Source of the DNA: Syncephalis fuscata
Taxonomy: Eukaryota > Zoopagomycota > Zoopagomycetes > Zoopagales > Piptocephalidaceae
Direction of reading: 5' to 3'
Length of the DNA: 64,000 nt
Assembly: GCA_025786725.1 (NCBI GenBank)
Contig: JAHLTZ010000005.1
Location: forward strand, 434,001-498,000
This document shows positions 1 to 12,364 of this stretch, piece by piece (position 1 is the first letter of the stretch; each line of letters begins with the position of its first letter). The notes beneath the pieces are model-generated. The model was not told the origin of the DNA. It saw only the letters and a list, made by a program, of their open reading frames with translations, and searched no databases. The position numbers and the translations under genes are program-made.

Positions 1-504
1 TTGTTTCCGCTAATGATGCTTTATCGATAGTTGGTGCAGTCATGGTTAATGACTTTCCCAATGAATTGTCTAGTGAATTGATGGTTTGAAAGCCTTCCGC
101 TACTTCAGTTAGTCCCATAACATGTTGTGGGTCAGCTGATAGACGTTTTGACGTATACATATAGCCTATAGAGCCCGTCATACGTGGTAGTGGCTGGAAT
201 GAATGAGCTGACTTTAACCAATCTGACGGTGCCCGTCCCGCGTGAAAGGATAGTCCATGTGGAATATTGAAGTCGAGTATAGCTATTAAGTGCGTCATTA
301 TAAAAAGTATTTGTGTTTATTTAGTTAGTTAACTTGTAGTATATATACATATATACATATATATATACTTTACTAAACTATCTACTATAGCTATTCAAAA
401 TACTTACCTCTGGCCGGTGCACGTAGATTCGAGTATTGGTTATGACTATTCCAGCCGGTTTCCCGAAGGTAACACCTTAAACAATAATCCATATAGTCGT
501 GCAT
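1..504 (-). CDS. mdm10: Mdm10, ERMES mitochondrial outer-membrane beta-barrel (5' part only)
   Basis: Two exons are visible: 504-408 and 282 to beyond base 1, joined across a 125-bp GT-AG intron (407-283) that keeps the frame. The N-terminus begins MHDYMDYCLRCYLRETGW and continues to YSNLRAPARAILDFNIPHGL, which follows the conserved Mdm10 start (a 'MDYVLRAFYxATGW...YSNL..SRALLDF' pattern). A TGSIGYMYTSKRL stretch matches the next conserved strand. Mdm10 is a porin-fold protein that tethers mitochondria to the ER with Mmm1, Mdm12 and Mdm34 and also helps SAM-complex assembly. The start at 504 is chosen because it gives exactly the family N-terminus; an upstream in-frame codon would add 27 unrelated residues. 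The gene leaves the window on the left, so the barrel is mostly missing. It is divergent from the CysRS gene. Confidence 0.85.
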
Positions 505-929
505 TGTGTATTTACTTCTATATAGACTATTCAACCATAAACAAGCAATATTAAGAGTAGGATTCAATCGTGAATAGAATAGCAAATAGTATGTATAAAG
601 ATGATAAAGGAATCCGCACTACTAGTCGGACTTTTACTGAGGGTAAGTTATTATTAACAAATATTAATAATAACACTGGTAATTATTTGTATCTAGTTTA
701 AAGATGTGTAAATATCAAATCAATCGGATTTTTAATTATGATGCCATTATTCATTGTATTTACATCATGCCTTTGTATGAATGTTAGCGTATTTTTATTC
801 TTATTCTTTTAGTTCAACTTCTATTGCCAACTTGGTGGCGTACTTATTGGCACCGTTCTTTTTCTGCTCTTCCTTTTTGTTCCTTTGATCTAACGATCAT
901 CTTTTATTAATTGGATCTACACTATTTGT
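505..929. promoter_or_regulatory. Intergenic region between divergent mdm10 and CysRS genes
   Basis: A 425-bp AT-rich stretch between two divergently transcribed housekeeping genes, so it must hold both promoters. I see no sharp TATA box and no ORF worth naming. Confidence 0.5.
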
Positions 930-3900
930 ATGCTAGGTGGTGGGCGTTTTATTGCTACTCGTCGTTTGTCGCTCGTTCGTTATTCTACCACTGCCGCTGC
1001 CACTCCTACTACTCCTACTAGTGCTATTGCTTATCGCGCTATTTCCTTGGGACGGACAAGTAGACTTGGAACACCACTACGTTTACTGAGTTACTTTGAT
1101 TCAGTTACCACGCTAACTCGATCGTCTCGATTAGCTTTTACTACTTATTCTCATAACCGTATTATTGATACTGTTGATACTGTTACAACTATTGCTACGG
1201 CTACTACTACTACTACTACTACTACTATGGCAGCCACCACTGATAGCTCTAAAATAAAACAGCCTGATTGGCATAAGCCAATTAATGGGCTAGAAATACC
1301 TGAACTACGCTTATTAAACTCTTTGACAAAAACCAAGGTAAAATACCTATATATAACTACAAATAGACGTGATAGCTTACCTGGTTGGTATATAGACACC
1401 GCTTATCCCACGTAGTGGCAAACAGCTTACTTGGTACAACTGTGGACCCACTGTCTATGATGTATCTCATATGGGACATGCACGGTAATTGGTCATTTAT
1501 TAGAATTTACACTATATTAATATGTATATCATCAATATTAGATTATATGTAACCATTGATATCATGCGTCGTGTATTGGAAGATTATTTTAAATATGACA
1601 TTCTGTTTGTTATGAATATTACGGATATTGATGATAAGGTAATACAGCATAAATTGATACAATTAAACATTTATAATTTATTATTAGATTATCATTCGAG
1701 CACGTCAAAATTATTTATTTGAGCAAATGAAAGAACAAACCAATAGTCTTACCGACGATTTAATTACGCAAGTTGATGCGGCATTTATTGATTTTGTTAC
1801 CCAAAAGCTAGGATCTATTGATGCAAGTTTGGCGGATCCATCAACTGTATGGACAGCATGGCCAGCATTTGCTGAAAAGGCCATCAATGTTGCTAATATT
1901 CCAGGTGCGGCAGAGGATCCTAAATTTCCTATGCATTTATCGGCAGCCAAATTGGCATATAATGCTATTGTCGCGGCAAAAGCTGTTTTAAAAAGCGAAA
2001 CCGGAGAGAATGCTCAAACAGCTGCCCATCAACTATTAGACGGTGCACGCGACGTAGTGACACCTTGGCTAGATGCGAAACAAGGCCATTCAGTTACTCG
2101 TCCAGAAATATTCCGTGAATTGGCAGCCTATTGGGAGGGTGAATACATGAAGGATATGGCTGCATTAAATGTACGCCCTTGCAATGTCCTTACTCGAGTT
2201 AGTGAGTATGTACCAGAGATTGTAAGCTATGTCGAAGGTATTATCAAGAATGGCTATGCATATGAATCGGATGGATCTGTCTATTTCGATACACGCAACT
2301 TTGATGGTCATCATGGTCACCACTATGCCAAACTTGCCCCATGGTCAGCTGGTAGTACGGCCTTATTGGAGGAAGGTGAAGGATCGCTTGGTGCAAAATT
2401 AAGCGGTAAACGCAATCCAGCCGATTTTGCCTTGTGGAAACGCTCAAAGCCAGGTGAGCCAGCCTGGGACTCGCCATGGGGCAGTGGTCGGCCTGGATGG
2501 CACATTGAATGCAGTGTTATGGCCAGTGAAGTACTTGGTAATGGTATGGATATCCATTCGGTGGTATTGATCTTGCTTTCCCGCATCACGATAATGAACT
2601 GGCTCAATCGGAAGTAAGTTTATCCATTTATATAATAACCAGTACTGAATAGATGATTAAATCCATTGACTATTAAATAGGCTTATCATGAATGTCAGCA
2701 ATGGGTCAACTATTTTGTACATCCAGGTCATTTACACATTGAAGGACAGAAAATGTCCAAATCACTTAAAAACTTTATTTCTATTCGAGTAAGTCATGTT
2801 AAATAGTTAATAAGTAATTAATTAATTGGCTTTTGATTACAGGAAGCATTAGAGAAATATACATCGCGTCAACTACGATTCTGCTTCTTAATGCAACAAT
2901 GGGATAGTCCACTTGATTTTAAATCAACGACTATGGAGTATATTATTAGCACGGAAAAAACCTTCAATGTAATAGACCATAGCATAATTAATATAACTAT
3001 TCCTGACTATTGCTTTATAGAACTTCTTTGCCAACGTTAGCGCTTATGCCGAAGAATGGAAAGCCATTGCTTTGAAATCTGATGGGCATTATCAGTATCG
3101 TGAAGCTGAAAAGGAATTGATGCAAACGTAGGTTAATTATATTATAATTGATATTATTATTATAATAATATGAATATAGTCTACAAACAACTCAGACTGC
3201 TATTCACAATGCTCTATGTGACTCAATTGATACACCAACTGTTGTCCGTGAATTGCTTGATCTTGTTAATCGTGCCAATATCTACTTGAGTGCACATTCA
3301 TCACCATATGTGCCACTATTGGAGAATATTGCCCAATACATTACAAAAATGTTTAAAGTAGGTAGCAATGCAGCTAGTTAATAATGGCCAATTAATATGC
3401 TATTAGATCTTTGGATTGGTCAATGACGGTACCGATATTGGATTTGGTACGAATGGAGAGAGTGGAGAAGGTGTCGCTATAGCCAATGTAAGTATTATGC
3501 CGAATAGAATTACAGTTTAATTTACATACATATATAGGTAAAAGATACGGTTATGCCCTATTTGCGAGTACTCTCTCAATTTAGAGATACAGTACGTGAA
3601 TTGGCTCGTGGCAAAGCAGGTAAGCGATAGATAGATAGAAATACCTTGTATTTATACTGATAACGACTAGACCACAAGCAGCTACTTGAATTGTGCGATC
3701 GCTTAAGAGATGAAGATTTGGTAGAGCTAGGTGTTATGTTGGATGACCGCGAAGGTATTGCTATATACTATAGCTTACTAAACAATATTAATTTATTACA
3801 TATGCATATATATATATATGTGTATATATGTGTGTGTATCTAGGCGGTAAAGCACTGGTTAAACTAGTAGATCGTGAGGAATTAGTTCGGAACGTGATGA

Positions 3901-4378
3901 GAAGCGCCGTGTAAGCCATTCAGGATCAATAGCACTTTATTCTAACCAATGATATAGCGCGAAGAAGAAAAACAAGCAAAGAAGGAAGCTCAAGCCGCGG
4001 AAAAAGAGCGTAAACGGTTAGAACGCCTAGCCCTTGGCCAGTTAAACCCGACAGAAATGTTCAAGTCGGGAGAGTATGCCGGACAATTTTCACTGTATGA
4101 TGACAAGGTAGGTACACGCATCAGTAGGATGCACACACAACGCCAATGAAAACAGTCTCTCGGACCTAAATTCCGCTGATACGTTTCTATGTACTATATA
4201 TAACAACTTTCTAACTACAATTCACCTCATGCACACATGCATCAACTAGGGCATTCCCACGCATGATGTAGAAAACGTAGAGCTGGCCAAAAGTCGTCGT
4301 AAGAAATTGCAAAAAGAATGGGATGCTCAGCATAAAAGACATACAGAATATCTGGCAGCCCAATCAGAAACCAATTAG
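930..4378 (+). CDS. Cysteinyl-tRNA synthetase (14 exons, probably dual-targeted)
   Basis: Class I aminoacyl-tRNA synthetase that charges tRNA-Cys. Exons: 930-1337, 1396-1484, 1542-1638, 1688-2613, 2681-2788, 2843-2968, 3021-3127, 3180-3357, 3407-3487, 3538-3619, 3671-3754, 3844-3910, 3958-4107, 4250-4378. Visible signatures are the Zn/HIGH region [18 protein letters not shown], the MNITDIDDK block, FHQ-type [10 protein letters not shown], and the KMSKS loop in [11 protein letters not shown]. The C-terminal domain ends in charged helices. The first 99 residues are Arg/Ser/Thr-rich and lack acids, like a mitochondrial presequence; an internal ATG at 1227 after an octathreonine run would give the cytosolic form. 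Two single-base breaks are present. One is near 2560, where HSGGID needs one more G. The other is near 3889, where a T found in the duplicate copy at 10 kb is absent. Both exons regain whole-codon length when one base is added, so I treat the gene as functional with probable consensus errors. Confidence 0.93.
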
Positions 4379-4969
4379 CCAACCATAACAGAGTAGCATG
4401 CATTGAATGAATGGACTATAGCCGGTTAATAAATACCGTCTATGCAAAGCATGTGTCTTTATTTTTTGTGGCATTATTTGTTAATAATACTATGTTATTG
4501 CTGATTATTATAATAATCACAAGATGTGCAATAAATAATATGGATAACAGAGTCACGAGACAGTTGTTGTTAAATACAATGCGTGAATCTGTGATACCGG
4601 ACCGATAGTGCGTGTCAATGTGTTTATAGGTCAGTTGGTATACATGCGTACATAAAATTCCCTTTAATTCTAGCATACGCGTGTTATTTGTATGTATACA
4701 CGCGTATATGTACATACATGCACACATACGTACACACTTCGACGTAGAAAAGGTTTCATGTGCCAACGCAACAGAGGGAGAGGAAGAGAAGGCAAATGAA
4801 CGTTCACGCGTTGCCGCCCAATTTAATTGGGTCAAGTTTCCAGGTTGGCTGCACGTTGAATAAAAAATGAAAACATACGCACTTTGATAGTGTATTTTCA
4901 CTAATTGTAACACAAGAATAATATGATACATCTAATGCATGTTTATTAACAGCAATAACACCATTTACA
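3172..4969. repeat. Direct segmental duplication, copy 1 (CysRS 3' half plus 3' flank)
   Basis: This 1.8-kb block recurs at 9362-11162 in the same orientation (offset 6190-6193). Differences are few: one substitution near the left edge, a TA-repeat length change, the single T at 3889, and three substitutions close to the right edge. The left breakpoint falls inside the intron just before exon 8 of the CysRS gene. Confidence 0.95.
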
Positions 4970-6546
4970 AAAGAGAAATTTACCAAAATATTCCTTTTTA
5001 TTTAATTAGCAAACGCCTTATTTTAATAATAATAATAATATCTCCATAATAAATTACAATTTTTAAAATGTATAAATCAAAATAAGTTATTTACCAAAAA
5101 TACTTTTTTTTAAAAAATTACCGCAATGTCCACTAAACTATTTGATGAAGCTGTTTACCAATATCAAAGATCTGAGGATTGCAATTGACGATTCGAGATT
5201 TGTTGACAATTGTAAATAATGTTGCTGCATTCTCAAGTGTAAGCTAAAAGATGTACAAGTAAAAGCATTAAGTACATATTTCATTATTTAATACACACTA
5301 ACAATTGTACTAGCTCAACAGGTGTTATTATTTCTTATTACAAACTTGGTCTGCTTTTGGTTCGATAAAAAATGACATTGTTACAATACCAGTAATAAAA
5401 TGATGTAACTTGACCAAGTAGCCAAAGGTGAAAAAAATAGAAGAAGTAGCTTAGTCAAACGTTTTAATACCAATTTAATAATAATAAAATATTATTAGTA
5501 TCAAATGGCGTTAGCTTATAACAATAGCTTAAATTAGCAAATTTATAACAAAAGCTGTAATTATATAAATACTGATAGCAAGTTAAAATACGTTGGATTG
5601 TAAAGCATCTTTATTATTATTTAAGTAACAGTGTTATGTATTTATAATATTATTGAATAATAAAAGCTACAAAGCTAAAAATGCTTGATGGGGAAAAAGT
5701 TAATTGCGATAAATGCCATGGATTTAATTTAAACATTATGTATGTAAATTAGTTAATTGTAGCAATATTAACAGCAATGCCAATCGTATTTTATTTGTTA
5801 AAAGACTTTTAAAAATATACTTGTGGTAAGTATAACTCAAAGAGCATAATGCAGAAATATGTTATGTAAAAATTAGCATTATTAATGTTGAAATAGTAGT
5901 TGATGTTAAAACAAATGTTTTTATTGAAGAACAAATACAAAATACTAATAAAACAGCCATCATAAAAAAGAAAACATATTATCAAAAAGTGTTTAAGTTG
6001 TAATGAACGTTATTGCAAGAGAACGAAGTGTGGTACAATCAAAAATAAATAATAATGAATTTAAAAAAAATAAAAAAATATTTTGCTAAATAAAATGGAA
6101 AAACGGACTGTATGGTTAAATTCCTCTTGATAAAAACTGATAAAGTATTGTTCAATTAAAACAGCTAGCCAGCTCGTTACTTGAATTAACAACCGATAAT
6201 TGTTTTAATAAACATTGAGTATGACGTTAACCATATGCGTCATCTGTTTGTTTTATTTTCATTACTATTATAAAATTTATCATTTAAAGGGAGATAATGT
6301 TACATACAATAGAAAGTAATTTATGCCATTTAATCACATTTATTTGTATAGTAGTTTTATTAACATTGTCACAGAATATATTAGAAGTGTACGCAGTACT
6401 AAGAATAGTGAATTTAACGTTAAATAGTTTACTTAAATCAAAAGGCATTGAACGAGTAAACAACGCTTGAAACTATGAACTGAACTAGTAATAATACTGA
6501 TTAGTTCATTTACTTTGGATAATGTTAATGAAGACTATGTTGCTAA

Positions 6547-6592
6547 TGCATGATGATAGCACATGATGATAGCACATGATGATCATGCATAC
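6547..6592. repeat. Short tandem 13-mer with palindromic ends
   Basis: About three copies of the unit ACATGATGATAGC lie in tandem, and the outer ends form the inverted pair ATGCATGAT / ATCATGCAT. It is in the gene desert with no visible gene association. Confidence 0.7.
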
Positions 6593-7185
6593 GTCATAAT
6601 ATTGACGTAATTGTTAATACTACCACGTCAAACCGAACATTTCCTTTGACGCCATAACATTACGCAATTTACTAATAATAGATGCATTAAAACTAAAAGA
6701 TACTCACATTACTTTACTAAGCACGTCATTTTTTTTAACTAGGCTGATCTCACTTCCCCTACTCAATCACTATTTTACAATATCGCTTACTTGAAACTAC
6801 AACACAATGGGTTGATTAAATGCCCAAATACACTATTATTAATAATAATATAGCCAGTAATTATTTTAATAGTTATTAAACACTGCTATTTCTGTACTGC
6901 TAAAATGATTAATCAACTACGTTCCAAAAACGTATGTAGGTCAGTAATTTGCACATTTCGCACCAAGTATGACAAGATCCTAAGCTCTGACTCGGCAATA
7001 ATTTAAAAAGCTGCCATGCCATGCTTCCATTCTGCTAAACGGACACTAATTAATAAACCCGAAGATTACATTTATCGGAATCGGAAAATCGTTTAACAGA
7101 AATAGGCCTATGCTCATGCGTCAAAATGCACGCGTTAACTTGCATAACTCTGGCCGTTCATGTTTTATTAATAGTCATAATGCGA

Positions 7186-7198
7186 CTATATAATAAAA
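7186..7198 (+). promoter_or_regulatory. Candidate TATA box of the UGT gene
   Basis: The stretch ACTATATAATAAAAT lies about 50-60 bp upstream of the UGT ATG at 7249, a plausible TATA position for a fungal promoter. This is motif reading only. Confidence 0.35.
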
Positions 7199-7248
7199 TG
7201 GCTTTTATCTTATCGTTTCTGTGATAGCATGCCAATCTGATAGTTATC

Positions 7249-9103
7249 ATGAAATTACCTTTTAACCTTAGTCTTACTTCTGCGGCTCTTGCCATCTTTT
7301 CAGCTTCATCGGCACTAGCTATATCCAGTACCAATGAACCAACACCGATACGCGTTTTATTGGGTGTTGGATTTGGAACAAAATCACATGCTGTCCATTT
7401 CCTTGCCGTATGTAAAGAACTGATAGCTCGTGGCCATGAAGTTCACTTTGCTACCATGAGAAGTCAGCTAAAATGGGCCGCTGACCAGCCAAAAATGAAG
7501 CTTATTGACATAGGAGATGTACAAATATCACGAGAAGAGAGAGTCGCTCAGTTAAACGACCTCGTAATTGCACAAGAAAAAGATCCAGCCTATTTAATCA
7601 AAACATTGATAGAAGTGATTTACAAAGATTACGAATGGCAATATCCTATCTTCCATGATATCATATCTGGTAAATCGGGAAATGGCGGGCCAATGGATGT
7701 TGTAATGTGTGATTACTTTATGCGCGCATGTATTGATGCTGCACATTCTCTTGATGTTTCGTGTGTCATTAGACTATCCACTTTAAGCCTGGATGGTAAG
7801 ATAGTCATGGCTGTTGTATTTAGTACTAATGTATTTTAATAATAATAGAAACCAGCAATCAACCGTATTTGTCCACACTTTTCGATAATGGCCTACCTAC
7901 TCATGAACATTCTTCGTTTTGGAGACGTTTTCGTAGTGCCATCATTACACCACTTATGGCACAAAACACCATACAGCCTGGAATTGAGTTTCAAGCAAGT
8001 GTATTAAAAAAAACTGGTGTTAAGCCATACGCCGGCCTTTCACATTTATATGACAAAAGCTTGATATTTGCTGCTACTGTTCCTGGTTACGATGTAAGCA
8101 ATATGGTGTAAATAGATTTAATAGTTAATATCTAACATCCAACAATTGTTTTATATTATAGCAACCACGTCCTGTCCGACCTAATGTTGTTTACATAGGA
8201 CCGGCACTATCAGATACATACACACCGCTGACCACCGAACTTAAAGACTTTTTATCTACACGCAGCAAAACTATTTTTATTGGCTTTGGTAGTATCTTTG
8301 TTATTGGATCAACTCAATTCCAAGATATGATACACTCATTAGTCAAAGCATACCACGCCGGTCTAATCGACGGTGTTGTCTGGGGCCTAATGAGCACCAA
8401 AGCTGATGAACTACCGCTATCCGTTCATACAAAAGTTCAAACTTCCACTTCTATTGAAGTAGAAGAAGAGCACACAGTTCAAGATATGCAAACAGGAAAG
8501 CACCCATTTATTTACATTACCAATGTTGCACCTCAACGGGCTTTATTGAATCACCCATCGGTAAAGATTTTTATTTCACATTGTGGCAGCGGATCAGTCC
8601 ATGAAGCCATGGATGCAGGCAAGCCAATATTAGCCATTCCTGGATTTGGTGATCAGCCAAATAATGCTAGAAAACTAGCAAGCCTTGGTGTGGCTGTTTT
8701 TGTCAAATGGAATCAAGTTGGTACCGAAGTGATGCACGCTGCGTTCCATCAGCTACTTGAAGGTGAAAGTGCCGAAAAAGCTCGACAAGTTGTGGCTAAA
8801 CTTCAAAAGATTACAAGAACGTATAACCGCCAATTATCCCATGCCGCAGACATGGTCGAGTTGGCTGCGGTCCCTGGTGCATTAAAATTACTCGAACCAG
8901 CCGGTGTGCGTATGGATTGGTGGCGGGCAAGAAATGTTGATGTATGGATTGTTGCTGTCCTAGGCTTGATGAGCGTATTAGCTGGTATTGCCTACACCAT
9001 TTGTTTAGCGTATCAACAATTCAATCGTACTCAAAAGCCCACTTACACAAGCTTAAAAAGACGTGATTATATTCAAATTGTTAATAAATTTATAATTAAG
9101 TAA
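7249..9103 (+). CDS. Membrane UDP-glycosyltransferase (GT1 family)
   Basis: Three exons, 7249-7795, 7849-8093 and 8162-9103, splice in frame into an uninterrupted protein of about 577 residues. Residues 1-25 form a signal peptide. The N-terminal Rossmann half starts at VLLGVGFGTKSHAVHF, where the His after KS is the expected acceptor-activating base. The donor-binding signature is APQRALLNHPSVKIFISHCG followed by GSVHEAMDAGKPILAIPGFGDQ. Near the C-terminus a hydrophobic helix (VWIVAVLGLMSVLAGIAYTI) is followed by a short basic tail with KRR. This is the type I, lumen-facing topology of animal-type UGTs rather than that of soluble fungal sterol glucosyltransferases. The sugar donor and acceptor cannot be read from sequence; lipid or sterol glycosylation in the ER is an inference. 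A TATA-like site lies upstream. The gene sits between the two copies of the CysRS duplication. Confidence 0.88.
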
Positions 9104-9361
9104 AAATAATCTTTCTTTTTCAAGCATTAGGTAATCCACTAATAGTTTAGAATAGTCTAGAGTCAAATGAATAAACGTATAATACTTACGCAGTTGAACT
9201 ACATATCCGTTCTAGTTCAAATGTGTAAATGTTATTAAAAATGGTCATTCAACATCAAATCACATTAAATAGTTGATAAATAGTTTAATATTAGTGTATT
9301 GAAAATAATATTAATAAATTGCTGATAGTATTGTTACTAATGTCGCTAATAATAACAATAC
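9104..9361. other. Short AT-rich spacer after UGT
   Basis: About 260 bp of AT-rich DNA between the UGT stop and the second copy of the duplicated CysRS segment. No feature seen. Confidence 0.6.
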
Positions 9362-11162
9362 GAATATAGTCTACAAACGACTCAGACTGCTATTCACAAT
9401 GCTCTATGTGACTCAATTGATACACCAACTGTTGTCCGTGAATTGCTTGATCTTGTTAATCGTGCCAATATCTACTTGAGTGCACATTCATCACCATATG
9501 TGCCACTATTGGAGAATATTGCCCAATACATTACAAAAATGTTTAAAGTAGGTAGCAATGCAGCTAGTTAATAATGGCCAATTAATATGCTATTAGATCT
9601 TTGGATTGGTCAATGACGGTACCGATATTGGATTTGGTACGAATGGAGAGAGTGGAGAAGGTGTCGCTATAGCCAATGTAAGTATTATGCCGAATAGAAT
9701 TACAGTTTAATTTACATACATATATAGGTAAAAGATACGGTTATGCCCTATTTGCGAGTACTCTCTCAATTTAGAGATACAGTACGTGAATTGGCTCGTG
9801 GCAAAGCAGGTAAGCGATAGATAGATAGAAATACCTTGTATTTATACTGATAACGACTAGACCACAAGCAGCTACTTGAATTGTGCGATCGCTTAAGAGA
9901 TGAAGATTTGGTAGAGCTAGGTGTTATGTTGGATGACCGCGAAGGTATTGCTATATACTATAGCTTACTAAACAATATTAATTTATTACATATGCATATA
10001 TATATATATATGTGTATATATGTGTGTGTATCTAGGCGGTAAAGCACTGGTTAAACTAGTAGATCGTGAGGAATTAGTTCGTGAACGTGATGAGAAGCGC
10101 CGTGTAAGCCATTCAGGATCAATAGCACTTTATTCTAACCAATGATATAGCGCGAAGAAGAAAAACAAGCAAAGAAGGAAGCTCAAGCCGCGGAAAAAGA
10201 GCGTAAACGGTTAGAACGCCTAGCCCTTGGCCAGTTAAACCCGACAGAAATGTTCAAGTCGGGAGAGTATGCCGGACAATTTTCACTGTATGATGACAAG
10301 GTAGGTACACGCATCAGTAGGATGCACACACAACGCCAATGAAAACAGTCTCTCGGACCTAAATTCCGCTGATACGTTTCTATGTACTATATATAACAAC
10401 TTTCTAACTACAATTCACCTCATGCACACATGCATCAACTAGGGCATTCCCACGCATGATGTAGAAAACGTAGAGCTGGCCAAAAGTCGTCGTAAGAAAT
10501 TGCAAAAAGAATGGGATGCTCAGCATAAAAGACATACAGAATATCTGGCAGCCCAATCAGAAACCAATTAGCCAACCATAACAGAGTAGCATGCATTGAA
10601 TGAATGGACTATAGCCGGTTAATAAATACCGTCTATGCAAAGCATGTGTCTTTATTTTTTGTGGCATTATTTGTTAATAATACTATGTTATTGCTGATTA
10701 TTATAATAATCACAAGATGTGCAATAAATAATATGGATAACAGAGTCACGAGACAGTTGTTGTTAAATACAATGCGTGAATCTGTGATACCGGACCGATA
10801 GTGCGTGTCAATGTGTTTATAGGTCAGTTGGTATACATGCGTACATAAAATTCCCTTTAATTCTAGCATACGCGTGTTATTTGTATGTATACACGCGTAT
10901 ATGTACATACATGCACACATACGTACACACTTCGACGTAGAAAAGGTTTCATGTGCCAACGCAACAGAGGGAGAGGAAGAGAAGGCAAATGAACGTTCAC
11001 GCGTTGCCGCCCAATTTAATTGGGTCAAGTTTCCAGGTTGGCTGCACGTTGAATAAAAAATGAAAACATACGCACTTTGATAGTGTATTTTCACTAATTG
11101 TAACACAAGAATAATACGATATATCTGATGCATGTTTATTAACAGCAATAACACCATTTACA
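9362..11162. repeat. Direct segmental duplication, copy 2
   Basis: Near-identical to 3172-4969. It carries CysRS exons 8-14 and 590 bp of 3' flank. Its left edge shares GAATATAGT with copy 1 and then diverges completely. Its right edge ends after CACCATTTACA. The few substitutions cluster at the two edges, as expected if the middle has been homogenised or the copy is recent. Confidence 0.95.
9370..10571 (+). pseudogene. Truncated CysRS gene copy (C-terminal exons only)
   Basis: Holds the equivalents of CysRS exons 8-14 with all splice sites, ending at the same TAG. No catalytic Rossmann fold, HIGH or KMSKS exons precede it, so it cannot make a synthetase and is a pseudogene fragment. Near 10080 this copy reads CGTGAACGT where copy 1 reads CGGAACG, so the fragment keeps the correct frame while the full-length gene appears broken. 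That points to an error, or a very recent mutation, in copy 1. An alternative is that the whole duplication is an assembly artefact. Confidence 0.9.
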
Positions 11163-11415
11163 GAATTATTCCGACATCCTTGACTCGCAAATATTCTCGT
11201 GCCTGTGCCATCAGCCATGGCCTTGGTTGGCACAGTTCTATTTAATCAATCTTGGTAACAATCCACTTTTATTCACTCACTCACTCATTTTATCTATATA
11301 TATATATAATAGATCTATAATGCGTTTTCGTGTTACTAGCCTGATGCTCTTTAGTATTTCTTATATTTCCGAAGCATTTCCTTCTTTTTTCTATCCATTT
11401 TATTATTAATATACC
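10572..11415. other. Duplicated 3' flank and short spacer
   Basis: The first 590 bp repeat the CysRS 3' flank. The remaining 250 bp upstream of the next gene carry a (TA)n run near 11293 but no gene. Confidence 0.6.
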
Positions 11416-12364
11416 ATGTACGTATTATCAATAGTACCGGAATCAATGCTTACGGCTCAAGCATTGGTTCAACGTAATTTAACTATTCTGTTTTATGCCC
11501 TTTTGCTACCTTTTGCTATTACTAACTTTGTTCGTTCGGTACAAATTGCATTCCAACAACGACGCATTGCCAATATATTCTGTTTATTGCAAACATTCTT
11601 TTATCTTATTGAGCATCTACATATGCTAAGTCGATTTATTGAACCAGTTACTGGTGGCTGTACTGCAACTATGCTTATTGAGCGATGCGCCTTTGTACTT
11701 TCCATGACGTGTATCCATGCTATCCTATTACTAAAGGCATATATATGCAGTAATGGTGCCTGGTATTTATTAGTAGCCGCAGCCATTACCGAATCAATAT
11801 TTATTATTTATTTTGTTAGTAGTATGGCTCACATTACCGTAAACGAGTTTGATTGGGGTGGCTGTGATGTCTCACCAACTATATATGATATGATTCTACA
11901 GCTGGTATTAGTACTCTGCCCAATGCTTTCCTATCGCTTTATTTTCTCTGGTTTGCTTATCAACACTGTCGTCGTAAACATAAGCAAGGGTAAGTTATTT
12001 GCCATTCATCCATTTAATTAACTAATTAAACAATTTTATTATTTTATCTTTAATTTAGATCACCAACTCTTAACAATTTATTTGTTGATGGCATCTTTTA
12101 TTTACTGGGCGTGACATTGGCCGATATTGCCATTTGTATTCTTGTGGTCATTGGTCTTACATTGGGCCGATCATGGACTGTGCTATTTAGCATTAATTGT
12201 AAGTCAAACAACTAATATGGTAAATAGGTGCAATGTATTGACACATTCTACGAACGATATCTATAGGGATGATTGCGTCAACGCTTATTGTTGAACAATT
12301 ACGCTGGGCCAAGGATAATTCACGTCAGCCGTCAAGACTCCTTCTACCGCAATGGCTTAAATGA
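11416..12364 (+). CDS. Multi-spanning membrane protein, paralogue A of a local 7TM-like family
   Basis: Exons 11416-11989, 12059-12198 and 12267-12364. The product has about seven hydrophobic segments separated by short basic loops, starting with LTILFYALLLPFAITNFV and ending with a tail rich in basic and polar residues (WAKDNSRQ). I recognise no named family; the layout resembles uncharacterised fungal 7TM receptors. The genes at 45.6 kb and 54.2 kb share topology, size, loop style and intron-rich 3' ends. One frame break is needed near 11945. Exon 1 reads SYRFIF and must switch frame to reach the WFAYQHCRRKHKQ stretch, which alone splices in frame into exon 2. Adding one T restores it. The start is the first ATG that precedes the hydrophobic core. 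Confidence 0.65.

Larger units (their letters stand above)
4379..7248. other. AT-rich gene desert
   Basis: About 2.9 kb without a supportable gene. The first 590 bp are part of the segmental duplication; the 65-aa plus and 163-aa minus ORFs there look like chance frames. The remaining 2.3 kb is extremely AT-rich, with no long ORF and no recognisable RNA gene. It holds one small tandem/palindromic repeat near 6547-6590 and ends in the UGT promoter. Confidence 0.7.

Noticed and set aside
2550-3900. Programmed ribosomal frameshifting as the cause of the frame breaks
   Set aside because: There is no common slippery motif or structure. Breaks fall in conserved motifs of many unrelated genes, and one break is absent from a near-identical copy.
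4440-4931. 163-codon minus-strand ORF, and its 174-codon twin at 10633-11157
   Set aside because: It lies wholly in the duplicated CysRS 3' flank, has no domain, signal or splice logic, and its identity in both copies is explained by the duplication.
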